64,000 nucleotides of DNA from Saccharofermentans sp. (GTDB lineage Bacteria > Bacillota > Clostridia > Saccharofermentanales > Saccharofermentanaceae), in assembly GCA_024403675.1 (NCBI GenBank), contig JAKSRH010000001.1, forward strand, positions 62,001 to 126,000, read 5' to 3'. The notes beneath the pieces are model-generated. The model had not been told where the DNA came from, ran no database searches, and saw only the letters and a program-made list of their open reading frames with translations. This document shows, piece by piece, positions 16,482-26,713 of the stretch; position 1 is the first letter of the stretch; every line of letters starts with the position of its first letter. A program made the position numbers and the translations under genes.

Positions 16482-17756
16482 ATGGCAAAGAATGTATTTG
16501 TAACTAAGGAGAAAGCAGAAGCTATCGCCAGCCAGTATCCAACTCCTTTTTATCTTTATGATGAGGCTGGTATCAGAGCAAGATGCGAGGAGGTTAAAGA
16601 GGCATTCTCATGGAATAAGGGATTCCGTGAGTACTTTGCAGTAAAGGCTACACCTAATCCATATATTATTAGCATCATGAAAGAATATGGTTTTGGATGT
16701 GATTGTTCATCTGAGGCTGAGCTTCGCATGGCTGAGGCTATTGGAGCTACAGGTGACCTTATTATGTTCTCATCTAATGAGACACCTCCACATGAGTTTA
16801 AGTACTGTTATGACCTCGGAGGAATTATTAACCTCGACGATATTACACATATTGAGACTATTAAAGAAGTAATTGGTGACAAGTTCCCAGAGACTATGAG
16901 TTGCCGTTTTAACCCAGGTGGTGTTTTTACTCTTTCTAATGGCATCATGGATAATCCTGGCGACGCAAAATATGGTATGACAAAGGAGCAACTTTTTGAT
17001 GCTTACCGTCAGATGAAAGAGCATGGTGTAAAGAAGTTTGGTCTTCATGCTTTCCTTGCAAGTAACACAGTAACTAATGAGTATTACCCAGAGCTTGCTG
17101 GACAGCTTTTCGAAATAGCTAGAGAGGCTGCAGAGACTATTGGTATCGAGTTTGCTTTCGTAAACCTTTCTGGTGGTGTTGGTATTGGTTATAAGCCAGA
17201 AGATTCCCAGAACGATATTAAGATTATTGGTGAGGGTGTACGTAAGAAGTTCGAGGAAATTCTCGTGCCTGCAGGTATGGGTGATGTTGCTATTTATACT
17301 GAGATGGGCAGATTTATGCTTGCACCTTACGGAGCACTTATTACAAAGGCTATCCATGAGAAGCACACTTATAAGGATTATATTGGCGTTGATGCGACAG
17401 CAGCAAATCTTATGAGACCTGCTATTTATGGCGCATATCACCATGTAACTGTTCTTGGTAAAGAGAATGCACCTCACGACCATCAGTATAATGTGGTTGG
17501 TGCGCTTTGTGAGAACTGTGATCAGTTTGCAAGAGAGAGAATGCTTCCTGAAATCGAGAAGGGAGACTTGCTCTTTATCCATGATGCTGGTGCACATGGC
17601 TTTGCTATGGGTTACAACTACAATGGTCGTCTTTGGTCTGCAGAGCTTTTGCTCCAGCCAGATGGTAATGTAAAGCTTATTCGTCGTGCTCAGACAATTA
17701 ACGATTATTATGCTACATTTGATGTAACAGAATTTGGTAAACGATTAATAAAATAA
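16482..17756 (+). CDS. Diaminopimelate decarboxylase-like PLP enzyme (paralogue 1)
   Basis: Fold-type III (alanine racemase-like) PLP decarboxylase of the LysA/ornithine decarboxylase family, 424 residues. The PLP lysine is in FAVKATPNP, the glycine-rich phosphate loop in NLSGGVGIGY, and the active-site CENCDQFA is near the C-terminus. Its HAFLASNT segment replaces the usual HxHxGS of canonical LysA, which marks a separate subgroup; the substrate could be meso-DAP or another D-configured amino acid. Start at ATG 16482 with GAGG nine bases upstream. A second LysA-like gene lies at 43810. It is transcribed from a strong promoter through a leader hairpin. Confidence 0.88.
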   Translation: MAKNVFVTKEKAEAIASQYPTPFYLYDEAGIRARCEEVKEAFSWNKGFREYFAVKATPNPYIISIMKEYGFGCDCSSEAELRMAEAIGATGDLIMFSSNETPPHEFKYCYDLGGIINLDDITHIETIKEVIGDKFPETMSCRFNPGGVFTLSNGIMDNPGDAKYGMTKEQLFDAYRQMKEHGVKKFGLHAFLASNTVTNEYYPELAGQLFEIAREAAETIGIEFAFVNLSGGVGIGYKPEDSQNDIKIIGEGVRKKFEEILVPAGMGDVAIYTEMGRFMLAPYGALITKAIHEKHTYKDYIGVDATAANLMRPAIYGAYHHVTVLGKENAPHDHQYNVVGALCENCDQFARERMLPEIEKGDLLFIHDAGAHGFAMGYNYNGRLWSAELLLQPDGNVKLIRRAQTINDYYATFDVTEFGKRLIK

Positions 17757-17762
17757 AAACTA

Positions 17763-17835
17763 TTCGTTAAAACGAACAAAATGCCTTCGCTTGAGTCGTG
17801 CTCTATGTTATTATGACTTCAAGTGAAGGTTTTTT
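17763..17835 (+). terminator. Palindrome and terminator between the decarboxylase and the HTH-kinase gene
   Basis: TTCGTTAAAACGAA (17763-17776) is a perfect 14-bp palindrome. It is followed by a long stem in which CCTTCGCTTGA (from 17784) pairs with TCAAGTGAAGG (to 17829), one mismatch, then seven T residues. The stem ends 21 bases before the next start codon, so it may terminate the decarboxylase transcript or attenuate the following regulator gene. Confidence 0.75.
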
Positions 17836-17856
17836 ATGTTCAAAAGGAGAACGAAC

Positions 17857-19176
17857 ATGGCGGGTGAGTATAGAACTATTAAGGAAGTGTCTGAGTTATG
17901 GGGCATTTCTGCGAGACGAGTTCAGATTTTATGTAATGAAGGTCGAATCCCTGGAGCATTTAAGAAGGGGCGCACATGGCTTATTCCTGTAAAGGCGGAT
18001 AGACCTGATGACAGAAGAGTTAAGACCGTTGAAGGGGATGACAAGTTCTTTTCGTCTGAGCTTCATGAACGTGATATGGAGTTCCTTTATAGCTTTCTTC
18101 ATGACATGCGTCAGAATGTAAGCTCTATTCTTGGTTTTTCGGAGTTAGCTTATACACATATTAAGGATTCAGATACTTCTGGTAAGTATATTAATAACAT
18201 ATCTGATTCTGGTAACGAGCTTCTTGATATGACTAATAACTTCATGACTATTATTCAGGTAGAGCGTGGAGAGATTGAGCCTGATTTTAAGATAAATAAT
18301 ATAAATCAGACTATTGAGGAAGCTTTTGATAAATTGCGTAAGTTAGCTCATGAGAGGAGCATTATCGCGAGATGTTCGAAAGATATTCCACATGAGTATG
18401 TATATGTGGATTATGTGCTTTGGCATAATGTTATTTCTAATCTTATTAGCTTTATTCTTAGAAACACTCAACGTGGGGGCTCTGCTGCTATAAAAATTAA
18501 TGAAGTAGGTATGGACGGTCTGGATCGTTGTATCTATCGCGTTAGCATTGACATTGTCGGTGGTACTGTAGGTAGAAACTTCGCTAAGTTTCAGAGAACT
18601 AATAGTCAGTTCTTGGCGGTAAAGAGAGTTATTGAGTTCCTCGGAGGACATTTTATTACAGCTTCTGATAATTATCGCTCTGATAATTTGTCTTATTCTA
18701 GTTCAGACATCAAGCTTGCGTTTGAGGTTCCGTTTAAAATTGCACCAGATCAGAATGAGAAGACTACTAGTGATGGTGATAACGATAGAAGTAAGTATAA
18801 GGGCAAGAGAATTCTCGTAGCTGATGACAATCTTCTTAATAGAACTGCAGCGCAGATGATATTTGAGGAAGAGGGATTTGTAGTCGAGACAGCAGAGGAT
18901 GGAATCTTTGCAGTAGCTATGGTAGAAAGAGCTCTGCCTGATTATTATGACTACATCTTCATGGATTTACAGATGCCTAATGTTAACGGTGCTGTAGCGA
19001 CAAAGTTGATTCGTGGATTGAAGGATAAGAAAAAGGCTTCGATACCAGTGTTTGCTATAACTGCAAATGTGTCTGAGAAGGATAGAAAAGATTCTATTGC
19101 TGCTGGTATGAATGGATTTTTGGAAAAGCCAATAGATATCGATAAGTTGTATCAAATGCTTGATGCACTTAACTGA
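17857..19176 (+). CDS. HTH domain fused to a histidine kinase core and receiver
   Basis: An unusual soluble signalling protein of 439 residues. Residues ~5-45 form an excisionase/MerR-like helix-turn-helix (IKEVSELWGISARRVQILCNEGRIPG, read across two parts). Then a HisKA-like helix pair carries LHDMRQN with His82. The ATPase domain is poorly conserved: an N-box-like ISNLISFILRN remains, but DxGxG and GxGLG motifs are not visible. The receiver is intact: ADDN, Asp370 in FMDLQMPN, and KPID. Start at 17857 follows AAAGGAG; an ATG 21 bases upstream overlaps that site. The HPt gene is 26 bases downstream, suggesting a local phosphorelay tied to DNA binding. Confidence 0.82.
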   Translation: MAGEYRTIKEVSELWGISARRVQILCNEGRIPGAFKKGRTWLIPVKADRPDDRRVKTVEGDDKFFSSELHERDMEFLYSFLHDMRQNVSSILGFSELAYTHIKDSDTSGKYINNISDSGNELLDMTNNFMTIIQVERGEIEPDFKINNINQTIEEAFDKLRKLAHERSIIARCSKDIPHEYVYVDYVLWHNVISNLISFILRNTQRGGSAAIKINEVGMDGLDRCIYRVSIDIVGGTVGRNFAKFQRTNSQFLAVKRVIEFLGGHFITASDNYRSDNLSYSSSDIKLAFEVPFKIAPDQNEKTTSDGDNDRSKYKGKRILVADDNLLNRTAAQMIFEEEGFVVETAEDGIFAVAMVERALPDYYDYIFMDLQMPNVNGAVATKLIRGLKDKKKASIPVFAITANVSEKDRKDSIAAGMNGFLEKPIDIDKLYQMLDALN

Positions 19177-19202
19177 TAGATAATGGTGAGGAGGGATAGA
19201 AG

Positions 19203-19568
19203 ATGACAGTTAGTGAATGCTATGCAAGAGTAAAGGGAGATTATCTTGAGGCATTGGGTAGATTTAAAAGTGATAGCATGATTGCGAAGTTTATTATGCT
19301 TTATACCCAGGATACTAGTTTGGATGATTTAAAGACTGCTTTTTATGCGCAGGATTATGAAAAGGCTTTTGCCGCTGCACACACATTAAAGGGTGTGCTA
19401 CGTAACATGGCTTTTAATGATTATGCCATGACGGTTTCTGAAATTACTGAATATTTAAGAGACGGCAAGAATATTCCTGCCGCCATCGAGATTTTTCCTA
19501 TGGTTGTATCCAAAGCACAGGATACATTAGATGTAGTTGATGCCTTTGTAAAAGAACGTGAAGGCTAA
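19203..19568 (+). CDS. HPt phosphotransfer domain protein
   Basis: A 121-residue helical protein with the HPt signature AAHTLKGVLRNM, phospho-acceptor His60. GAGGAGGG precedes the start. Immediately downstream of the HTH-kinase-receiver gene, so it probably exchanges phosphate with that receiver, and possibly with other hybrid kinases such as the one at 5521 (inference). The stop codon lies in a perfect inverted repeat shared with the convergent gene. Confidence 0.88.
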   Translation: MTVSECYARVKGDYLEALGRFKSDSMIAKFIMLYTQDTSLDDLKTAFYAQDYEKAFAAAHTLKGVLRNMAFNDYAMTVSEITEYLRDGKNIPAAIEIFPMVVSKAQDTLDVVDAFVKEREG

Positions 19569-19584
19569 TCAGTTGATTAGTCTT
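19561..19584. terminator. Possible bidirectional hairpin between convergent genes
   Basis: CTAATCA and TGATTAG flank a 2-nt loop, with outer pairs AAG/CTT; both stop codons lie in the stem. There is no T run in either direction, so termination would be weak. Confidence 0.4.
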
Positions 19585-19945
19585 CGTGAATGAAAAGAGT
19601 GATATCTCCGTCTACGAAGCCAATTCCAACGGCCTGATATCTCTTCATTTCTTCTGCGTATTTGCCTGATTCTAAATACTGCTTAAGGAATTCAGTAGCT
19701 TCCTGCTGGATATCAACCCAGTTAGCTTCTTCCTCCCATGTATAGAGGTCCTCTCCTGAAGTGTATGCTTCTTCGCAGCACCATGAATACTCTTCATCAT
19801 CAGGGTCGAAGCTAGGAGTAGCTATAAGCTGAACTGCCCAGTTGTTATCTTCGTCATCATAAAGGTTGAGGTTAAGTGCAGCAGCCTCTACCTTAAGTGC
19901 GTCTTCCATTACTCTATCAAGCCAATTAGCGAATTCTTCGTACAT
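19577..19945 (-). CDS. Acidic hypothetical protein (122 aa)
   Basis: Not recognised. A short cytoplasmic protein rich in Glu and Asp with several Trp, Tyr and Cys residues; no signal peptide or membrane segment. Good ribosome site (AAAGGAAT) before the ATG at 19945. Alternating helix and strand pattern with FDPDDEEYSWCCEEAY in the middle. It lies just downstream of and in the same direction as the zinc-ribbon membrane protein gene, and converges with the HPt gene. Confidence 0.7.
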   Translation of the reverse strand: MYEEFANWLDRVMEDALKVEAAALNLNLYDDEDNNWAVQLIATPSFDPDDEEYSWCCEEAYTSGEDLYTWEEEANWVDIQQEATEFLKQYLESGKYAEEMKRYQAVGIGFVDGDITLFIHED

Positions 19946-19966
19946 ATGTAGATTCCTTTCAAATAT

Positions 19967-20509
19967 TTATTCTTTATTGTCTGTACCGCATGTGCGACAG
20001 ATGAGATTATCAGGGTCTTCAGGAAGGAGAAAACCACACTTCTTACAAAACTTTTGCTTTGGTTTAAGTTGGCTTTCTTCTATTTCTAATTCTCGCATTG
20101 CTTTTTCAAGTTTTTCTTTTTTCTTTAAGTCATCCCAACGTTCTATTTCTTTATTATGTTGATTGATTCGAGTTGCTTTTTCTGTAGCTATTCTAAAAGC
20201 ACGTCTTTCAAGCAAATCACATGTCTCAAGCCAAATAAGAAGAAGTAATAAGATAATATTCATAAGCGTGAGAGTTTTGAATGACTCTGATGGAAGTGCG
20301 AATGGGAAGTTAATTACAGAATTCTTAATCCAAATGATTTCAGGTTTTTTTGTAGGGATGGCAGCGATAATTAAATCTGCTATAAGCCAAGCACCACATA
20401 GAACCATGAAAAAATACATCTTCTTTCTTCCACAACGAAGAAACTTTGGTATTTTCTCTAGTTCTTCAATAAAACAATCGTGTAAAATGTCGTCATTCTC
20501 AAATCTCAT
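19967..20509 (-). CDS. Membrane protein with C-terminal zinc ribbon
   Basis: 180 residues. Two hydrophobic segments (about 31-50 and 80-95), a charged coiled-coil-like stretch (about 110-145), then a C-terminal zinc ribbon with CKKCG and CRTCG pairs. No family name recognised. A TATAAT box (complement of 20516-20521) sits six bases before the ATG and no Shine-Dalgarno is visible, so the mRNA may be leaderless. The next gene in the same direction (19577-19945) follows after 21 bases and may be co-transcribed. Confidence 0.72.
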   Translation of the reverse strand: MRFENDDILHDCFIEELEKIPKFLRCGRKKMYFFMVLCGAWLIADLIIAAIPTKKPEIIWIKNSVINFPFALPSESFKTLTLMNIILLLLLIWLETCDLLERRAFRIATEKATRINQHNKEIERWDDLKKKEKLEKAMRELEIEESQLKPKQKFCKKCGFLLPEDPDNLICRTCGTDNKE

Positions 20510-20574
20510 ACAAACATTATAACTTTAAAGTAGTAAAATAAGAATTGTTAAAAAGAATGTTCTAGGAGGCAGAT

Positions 20575-21012
20575 ATGCAGTTACAGGAATTACAGAAGGC
20601 AATGATTGCAGCAATGAAGGCAAAGGATAAGGCACGTAAGGATGCAATCTCTACATTATATGGCTCAGCAAAGCAGCTTGGTATTGATAAGGGATGTCGT
20701 GAAGATATTCCAGAGGATCTTGTTAATCAGGCAATTCTTGCTGAGGTAAAAGCAGTTAAGGAGCAGATTGAGACTTGTCCTGCAGATAGAACAGAACTTA
20801 TGGATGAGTTTAAGTTTAAGCTTTCCGTATTTGAGGAGTTTGCGCCAAAGCAGCTTAACGCAGAGGAAATCGAAGCTGTAATTAAGGAGAAGTTCTCTGA
20901 CCTTATTGCTTCTGGAAATAAGGGTGCGATTATGAAGTCGGTTATGGGCGAGCTTAAGGGTAAGGCTGATGGTAAGCTTATTAACCAGGTAGTTGCAAAA
21001 CTTACAAAGTAA
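20575..21012 (+). CDS. yqeY: YqeY/GatB-like domain protein
   Basis: A 145-residue protein of the YqeY family, related to the tail domain of the GatB amidotransferase subunit. Typical features are the N-terminal helical region (MKAKDKARKDAISTLYG) and the C-terminal GAIMKSVMGELKGKADGKLIN. AGGAGG lies seven bases before the start. YqeY proteins often neighbour rpsU or dnaG; here it stands alone with its own terminator. Role probably tRNA-related, not proven. Confidence 0.9.
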   Translation: MQLQELQKAMIAAMKAKDKARKDAISTLYGSAKQLGIDKGCREDIPEDLVNQAILAEVKAVKEQIETCPADRTELMDEFKFKLSVFEEFAPKQLNAEEIEAVIKEKFSDLIASGNKGAIMKSVMGELKGKADGKLINQVVAKLTK

Positions 21013-21033
21013 TATTATTAATCTTAATTGTGG

Positions 21034-21056
21034 GCCGCTTATTTAGCGGCTCTTTT
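21034..21056 (+). terminator. Terminator after yqeY
   Basis: GCCGCT-TATTT-AGCGGC followed by TCTTTT. Confidence 0.75.
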
Positions 21057-21067
21057 AAGGGGTAGTA

Positions 21068-22504
21068 ATGAAGATAGTAAAAAAGTTAGTCTCTATTTTT
21101 ATAGTTATGGCGATGGTGTTTGTTTTCGCCTCATGTACTAGTCGTGGAAAGTGTAAAGCTCTTGGTGAGACTTATATGGACGCGCTTATTTCGCAGGATT
21201 ATAAGACACTTAAGGAGTACTCACGTTTCCATAATAAAGCAGAGACTTTTCTTGGTTCGTATACTGAGGATGATGTCGTTGAGGTGCTTTTATCTGAGGT
21301 TAGTTATGAGCTAGAGGATGTTACTATTTCTTCCAGAGAGGGCACAGGCCTTCTTACATATGAGGTGACGCTTCCTGATTTGGATGCAGCTACAAAAGAT
21401 GCACCTGATACTATAGAAGAGTTTGAGACTATGGTAAAAGATGACGCTTTTGGCATCACTACAATGCTGTTAGAAATTAGTGTGTATAAGGTGGAGGATG
21501 AGTGGAAGGTAAACGACCACGAAAGTGTAATTTCTGCCTTTTATGATGATTTCTATAAGTGCGCAAATGACATTGGTTACGTTAATTTTAATGTTGATAA
21601 GGCTAGTTCAGAGTGGGAAGGTGCAGACGGCGACACATACGAAGCCTTTTCTACAAGAATTGTTTATTGTTTTTCTTTGAATGAAGTTCCAAATAGTGAG
21701 ATTATTTGGAGTATTACTTACAACGACGAAGAGATTTGTTCAGATCAAATTATGGTTGATACCGATAGATTCAGTATTGGATACGAGGTGGATGATACGC
21801 CTTATTTGACTTCTGGTACATATAAATTAGTAGTTACGGATACACATTCTCGCGTGCTATTCGAAGCGGAGTGTGTGGTGGATGATATTGATTATGGTTC
21901 CATAATCGAGTCTGCAAAATGGGTTGATGCTGACGGTGCCGAATACAGTGCAGATGCCACTATGATTCAGCTTGAAGTTCAGTTAACAAAATCTATTTAT
22001 ATGGACGTTACTGTTAATTGGTATTTTAATGATGAGCTTATTAGCACGACGTGTGAGGAGACTTACGACTATATAACGAGTGAGGTTCTCGCTACTGATA
22101 ACTATATGTATCCAGGCATATATCGTGCCGAAATTTATGATGAGAATGACTCTTTTATGTATCTATTTGAGTGCGAAGTAAAGCAGGATAAGTTAGTTGT
22201 CATGGTGGATGAGTGGGATACTTTTTTGAATTGGTATCACACTGCTGATGATGTCACTGGGCATGCTAACTTGAAATTTAATCAAGATGTGAACGAGAAC
22301 CTTATTTATGAAATCTACTTTGAAGATAAAATTCTTGTATATACTGGTTCCGTAGAAGCTACGGATGAGGCTGAGATAGTATTTGACATCCAGGATTTAT
22401 GGAGTAGCGATATTTACTACGACCATTTCTATGCTATTCATGTATACGGTGAAGATGGCACAGAATATTATTTCCATGAATTTTTTATCGAGTGGAATGG
22501 TTAA
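21068..22504 (+). CDS. Lipoprotein with three tandem beta domains
   Basis: 478 residues with a lipoprotein signal peptide (Lys-rich start, hydrophobic core, lipobox FASC, lipidated Cys ~23). Residues ~28-165 look like a SnoaL/NTF2-like helper domain of the kind found in clostridial lipoproteins (YMDALISQDYKTL opening). Then follow three related beta-sandwich-like segments of about 95 residues, each with a W..Y.N.E.I type strand and a GTY/GIY turn before a final acidic strand. Surface anchored; the ligand is unknown. The 3' end overlaps the convergent phosphoesterase gene by four bases. Confidence 0.78.
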   Translation: MKIVKKLVSIFIVMAMVFVFASCTSRGKCKALGETYMDALISQDYKTLKEYSRFHNKAETFLGSYTEDDVVEVLLSEVSYELEDVTISSREGTGLLTYEVTLPDLDAATKDAPDTIEEFETMVKDDAFGITTMLLEISVYKVEDEWKVNDHESVISAFYDDFYKCANDIGYVNFNVDKASSEWEGADGDTYEAFSTRIVYCFSLNEVPNSEIIWSITYNDEEICSDQIMVDTDRFSIGYEVDDTPYLTSGTYKLVVTDTHSRVLFEAECVVDDIDYGSIIESAKWVDADGAEYSADATMIQLEVQLTKSIYMDVTVNWYFNDELISTTCEETYDYITSEVLATDNYMYPGIYRAEIYDENDSFMYLFECEVKQDKLVVMVDEWDTFLNWYHTADDVTGHANLKFNQDVNENLIYEIYFEDKILVYTGSVEATDEAEIVFDIQDLWSSDIYYDHFYAIHVYGEDGTEYYFHEFFIEWNG

Positions 22505-23496
22505 TTCATTTCTATAACTACGATTTCAGGCTGGTTGTTAATACGCCAAGGAATAATGCTGTTTCCGATTCCTCTAGATGTGATAAGAGTGGTGTTATTA
22601 GTGGTTTTTTCACCGAAGGAATATTCTGGAAAAATCTCGAATTCTGGAGTGATAAAACCACGACCAGCAATAACAAATTGACCTGCATGATAGTGGCCTG
22701 ATAAGACATAATTAACATTGGAATCAGCATAGTTATCAAAATACTGAGGTTCGTGTGCTAGAAGAATAGTAGGGAGGTCCTTATCAATTGTGGACATAAT
22801 TCCCTTTAGAGTATCGTCGCCAAGGTTAGCATCGTCGAGTCCGATTAAGGCGAATTCTGTGCCGCTATTATCTGTTAATGTCACATACTCATTTGAGAGG
22901 ATAATTACTCCAGCCTCACGAAGTCTAGCGTGGAAGGTGTTAAGGTCATCCTCAGAAAGACGGAGTTCATGGTTACCTGTCACGTAATAAGTGTCTGTAA
23001 TCTCGGCTAAAGCTTTGGCTGTATATATAGCAGAATCCATGTCTGTATGAATGCTGTCAATTAGGTCACCAGTAATAACTATATAATCAGGGTCAAGGTC
23101 CTTTACAGCATTAGGAAGGGCGTCCTTGTTCCAATAAATTGTGGTATTGTGGACGTCGGATAAGTGTACGATTTTGCAGTTAAGTCCTGCGTCGTAATTA
23201 TAAGTGGTCACTTCTAAATGGTTGTTACCATAAGTTGCGAGGATGGTTATTACTATAGTTAATACTAGTCCGATTGGTACGAGAATTTTAAACTTAGGCT
23301 TTTGTGTCTTGTGGTGAAATATATTCATGCCAATAATCGCGCCAAGTCCACCGCCAATAAAAGCCATAAAGATAAGGGTGCGCTCAGGGATGCGCCACTT
23401 GTGGTTACGTGCTTTGTTCTTGTCAGTGCCATACATGGCGAAAGTAATAAGGTTAATAATTACTAAATATATAATAGAGCCTTGCCAAAATTGCAT
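22501..23496 (-). CDS. DUF1294 membrane domain fused to a metallophosphoesterase
   Basis: 331 residues. Residues ~1-75 match DUF1294: a first membrane helix, then YGTDKNKARNHKWRIPE and FIGGGLGAIIGM. A further membrane helix (about 70-90) leads to an extracellular calcineurin-like phosphoesterase of YkuE type with all metal motifs: LSDVH, TGDLID, GNHE, HEPQ and SGHYHAGQ. The domain probably acts on lipid or cell-envelope phosphates outside the membrane. Start has AGAGGATA upstream. Both domains are common separately; I do not recall them as one polypeptide. Convergent with the beta-domain lipoprotein. Confidence 0.88.
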   Translation of the reverse strand: MQFWQGSIIYLVIINLITFAMYGTDKNKARNHKWRIPERTLIFMAFIGGGLGAIIGMNIFHHKTQKPKFKILVPIGLVLTIVITILATYGNNHLEVTTYNYDAGLNCKIVHLSDVHNTTIYWNKDALPNAVKDLDPDYIVITGDLIDSIHTDMDSAIYTAKALAEITDTYYVTGNHELRLSEDDLNTFHARLREAGVIILSNEYVTLTDNSGTEFALIGLDDANLGDDTLKGIMSTIDKDLPTILLAHEPQYFDNYADSNVNYVLSGHYHAGQFVIAGRGFITPEFEIFPEYSFGEKTTNNTTLITSRGIGNSIIPWRINNQPEIVVIEMN

Positions 23497-23603
23497 AATA
23501 TCCTCTTAGATAAATCTAAATCTAACTTTATCTTTTCTTAAACCACATTAAGTGGTTTTATCGCTATTATTATATCGAAGTTAAAAATAAAAGGGGATTT
23601 GTT

Positions 23604-24800
23604 ATGGTACAACAATTATCTAATCAGAAAGATTGGAAAGCTTGGCAGGGTATTGTATATTTTGGAGTACTCTTTGTTATTTTAGTTTTCCAGGGTTTTG
23701 TTCTTGAACCAGCATTTGGTTTAATCGGAGTTCTTTTGGGACAGCTTATTTTCTTAGCATCTGCTATTGGTGTTACAAAGCTTCACAAGACTCCACTTAA
23801 GGAAGTATTTCCTGTTTCTAAGGTTTCCATAAGAGATATCTTTGGAATTATTGTTTTTGCTATAGGTGCAATTATTTCTAACCTCGCACTTTCAGGATTC
23901 GGAATGTTTATTTTCCCACAGGATCTTACACAGGTTCAGGGCTTGTCTGACTTCCTTTATGGTAATGGTCTTCCTGCAATCGTAATTGTTCTTATTGTTT
24001 CTGTTACACCTGCTATCTGTGAAGAGGCAATCATGAGAGGTGCTTTCCTTTCTCACTTTAGAGGTCTTAAGAAGGATTGGCTTGTATGCCTTATCGTAGG
24101 TATTGCTTTTGGTATTCTTCACCTTTCTCCAATTAAGTTCCTTTCCACAGGTTTCCTTGGAGCTTGTCTTGCTTATCTTGTAATCAAGAAGAACAACATT
24201 ATTTTGGCGGCTATTCTTCACCTTATGAATAACTTGCTTAGCTCTGTATCTGGCGTAATGTCTGACCCAGAGGCTGCTAGTGAGGCTGCTGCATCATTGA
24301 CATCAACAAACACACTTTCCTTCCTCGGAACATTTGTTATGCTTGGCGCTATCGCTCCAGTTCTTTTGTATCTTGGTGCGGTTCTTCTTAAGACAACCAA
24401 GTTCTCTGGTAAGAAGTTTGGTATCGCAATTGCATTGTCAGTTGTAATGTTTGTTGCAGGTGTTGCACTTCCAGTTATTGACGCTAGCAATAGAACTGTG
24501 GTTGCTTTTACATGGTCTACAACAGTTACAGATGAGGGCGCTCGTGCTGACTTTGGTATTGACGAAGCAGGTGAATATGTAATTCAGATTGCTGGTTCTA
24601 CACAGAATGGTGGCGTCGATTATAGAATCGAGGATGCTGATGGTAATTTGGTTACAACTGATTCATTCGAGAGCGGTCTTGTAACATTCTCACAGACAAT
24701 TGAGCTTGAGGCAGGTCATTATTCAATTTATGCCAGCGAGAATTCTGATGCTGATTCTGCAGAGATGACAGTTCAGGTAAGTGTTCTTACTCCACAGTAA
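23604..24800 (+). CDS. CPBP-family intramembrane glutamic protease with extra C-terminal beta domain
   Basis: 398 residues, about eight membrane helices. The Abi/CPBP active-site motifs are EEAIMRG (Glu140-Glu141), GILH and HLMNN. A further membrane helix near 275-295 is followed by about 90 residues of beta-rich, Gly/Ser/Asp-containing sequence (from EGARADFG to the end) that should lie outside the cell; this tail is not part of the protease family. AAGGGG precedes the ATG. A 7-bp palindrome AAACCAC/GTGGTTT (23540-23558) sits between it and the divergent phosphoesterase gene. It ends with a clear terminator. Confidence 0.88.
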   Translation: MVQQLSNQKDWKAWQGIVYFGVLFVILVFQGFVLEPAFGLIGVLLGQLIFLASAIGVTKLHKTPLKEVFPVSKVSIRDIFGIIVFAIGAIISNLALSGFGMFIFPQDLTQVQGLSDFLYGNGLPAIVIVLIVSVTPAICEEAIMRGAFLSHFRGLKKDWLVCLIVGIAFGILHLSPIKFLSTGFLGACLAYLVIKKNNIILAAILHLMNNLLSSVSGVMSDPEAASEAAASLTSTNTLSFLGTFVMLGAIAPVLLYLGAVLLKTTKFSGKKFGIAIALSVVMFVAGVALPVIDASNRTVVAFTWSTTVTDEGARADFGIDEAGEYVIQIAGSTQNGGVDYRIEDADGNLVTTDSFESGLVTFSQTIELEAGHYSIYASENSDADSAEMTVQVSVLTPQ

Positions 24801-24824
24801 TTAATTTCTTTCCTTTATATCATT

Positions 24825-24858
24825 GGTCGTTGTGTCGATTGGCACAACGGCCTTTTTT
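24825..24858 (+). terminator. Terminator after the CPBP protease gene
   Basis: GGTCGTTGTGTC and GGCACAACGGCC form a 12-bp stem (two wobbles) with a 4-nt loop, then six T residues. Confidence 0.9.
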
Positions 24859-24875
24859 ATTGGCTTAACGATAAA

Positions 24876-26509
<1,634 letters not shown>

Positions 26510-26610
26510 TTACTTGCTATGTGTGTACTAATTTGATTGTAGTGATGTTGCATGAGGTGTCAATAATTTGTTGATTTTGGATGTGATTTGTAAAAATCAA
26601 ATATTTTTAG

Positions 26611-26646
26611 TTCCAAAAGGGCCGAAAAGTCCCGACTTTTTTGGAA
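26611..26646. repeat. Nested stem-loop between GH51 and the nuclease-like gene
   Basis: TTCCAAAA (26611-26618) pairs with TTTTGGAA (26639-26646) around AAAAGTC-CC-GACTTTT (26625-26640), itself a perfect inverted repeat. No T run follows, and it lies in the 219-base gap between divergent genes, so it may be an operator. Confidence 0.4.
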
Positions 26647-26713
26647 AAGTTTCTAAAACACTGGCTATTTGGTATGTATAGTCCCTACAATTTATAAATG
26701 GAGGGAAAAATTG

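Noticed and set aside
16399..16482. Lysine riboswitch before the DAP decarboxylase gene
   Set aside because: Only about 80 bases separate the predicted start and the ATG; the lysine riboswitch aptamer needs about 170 and none of its conserved core is present.
26611..26646. Intrinsic terminator
   Set aside because: The nested stem has no T run on either side and lies between divergent gene starts, so an operator is more likely.
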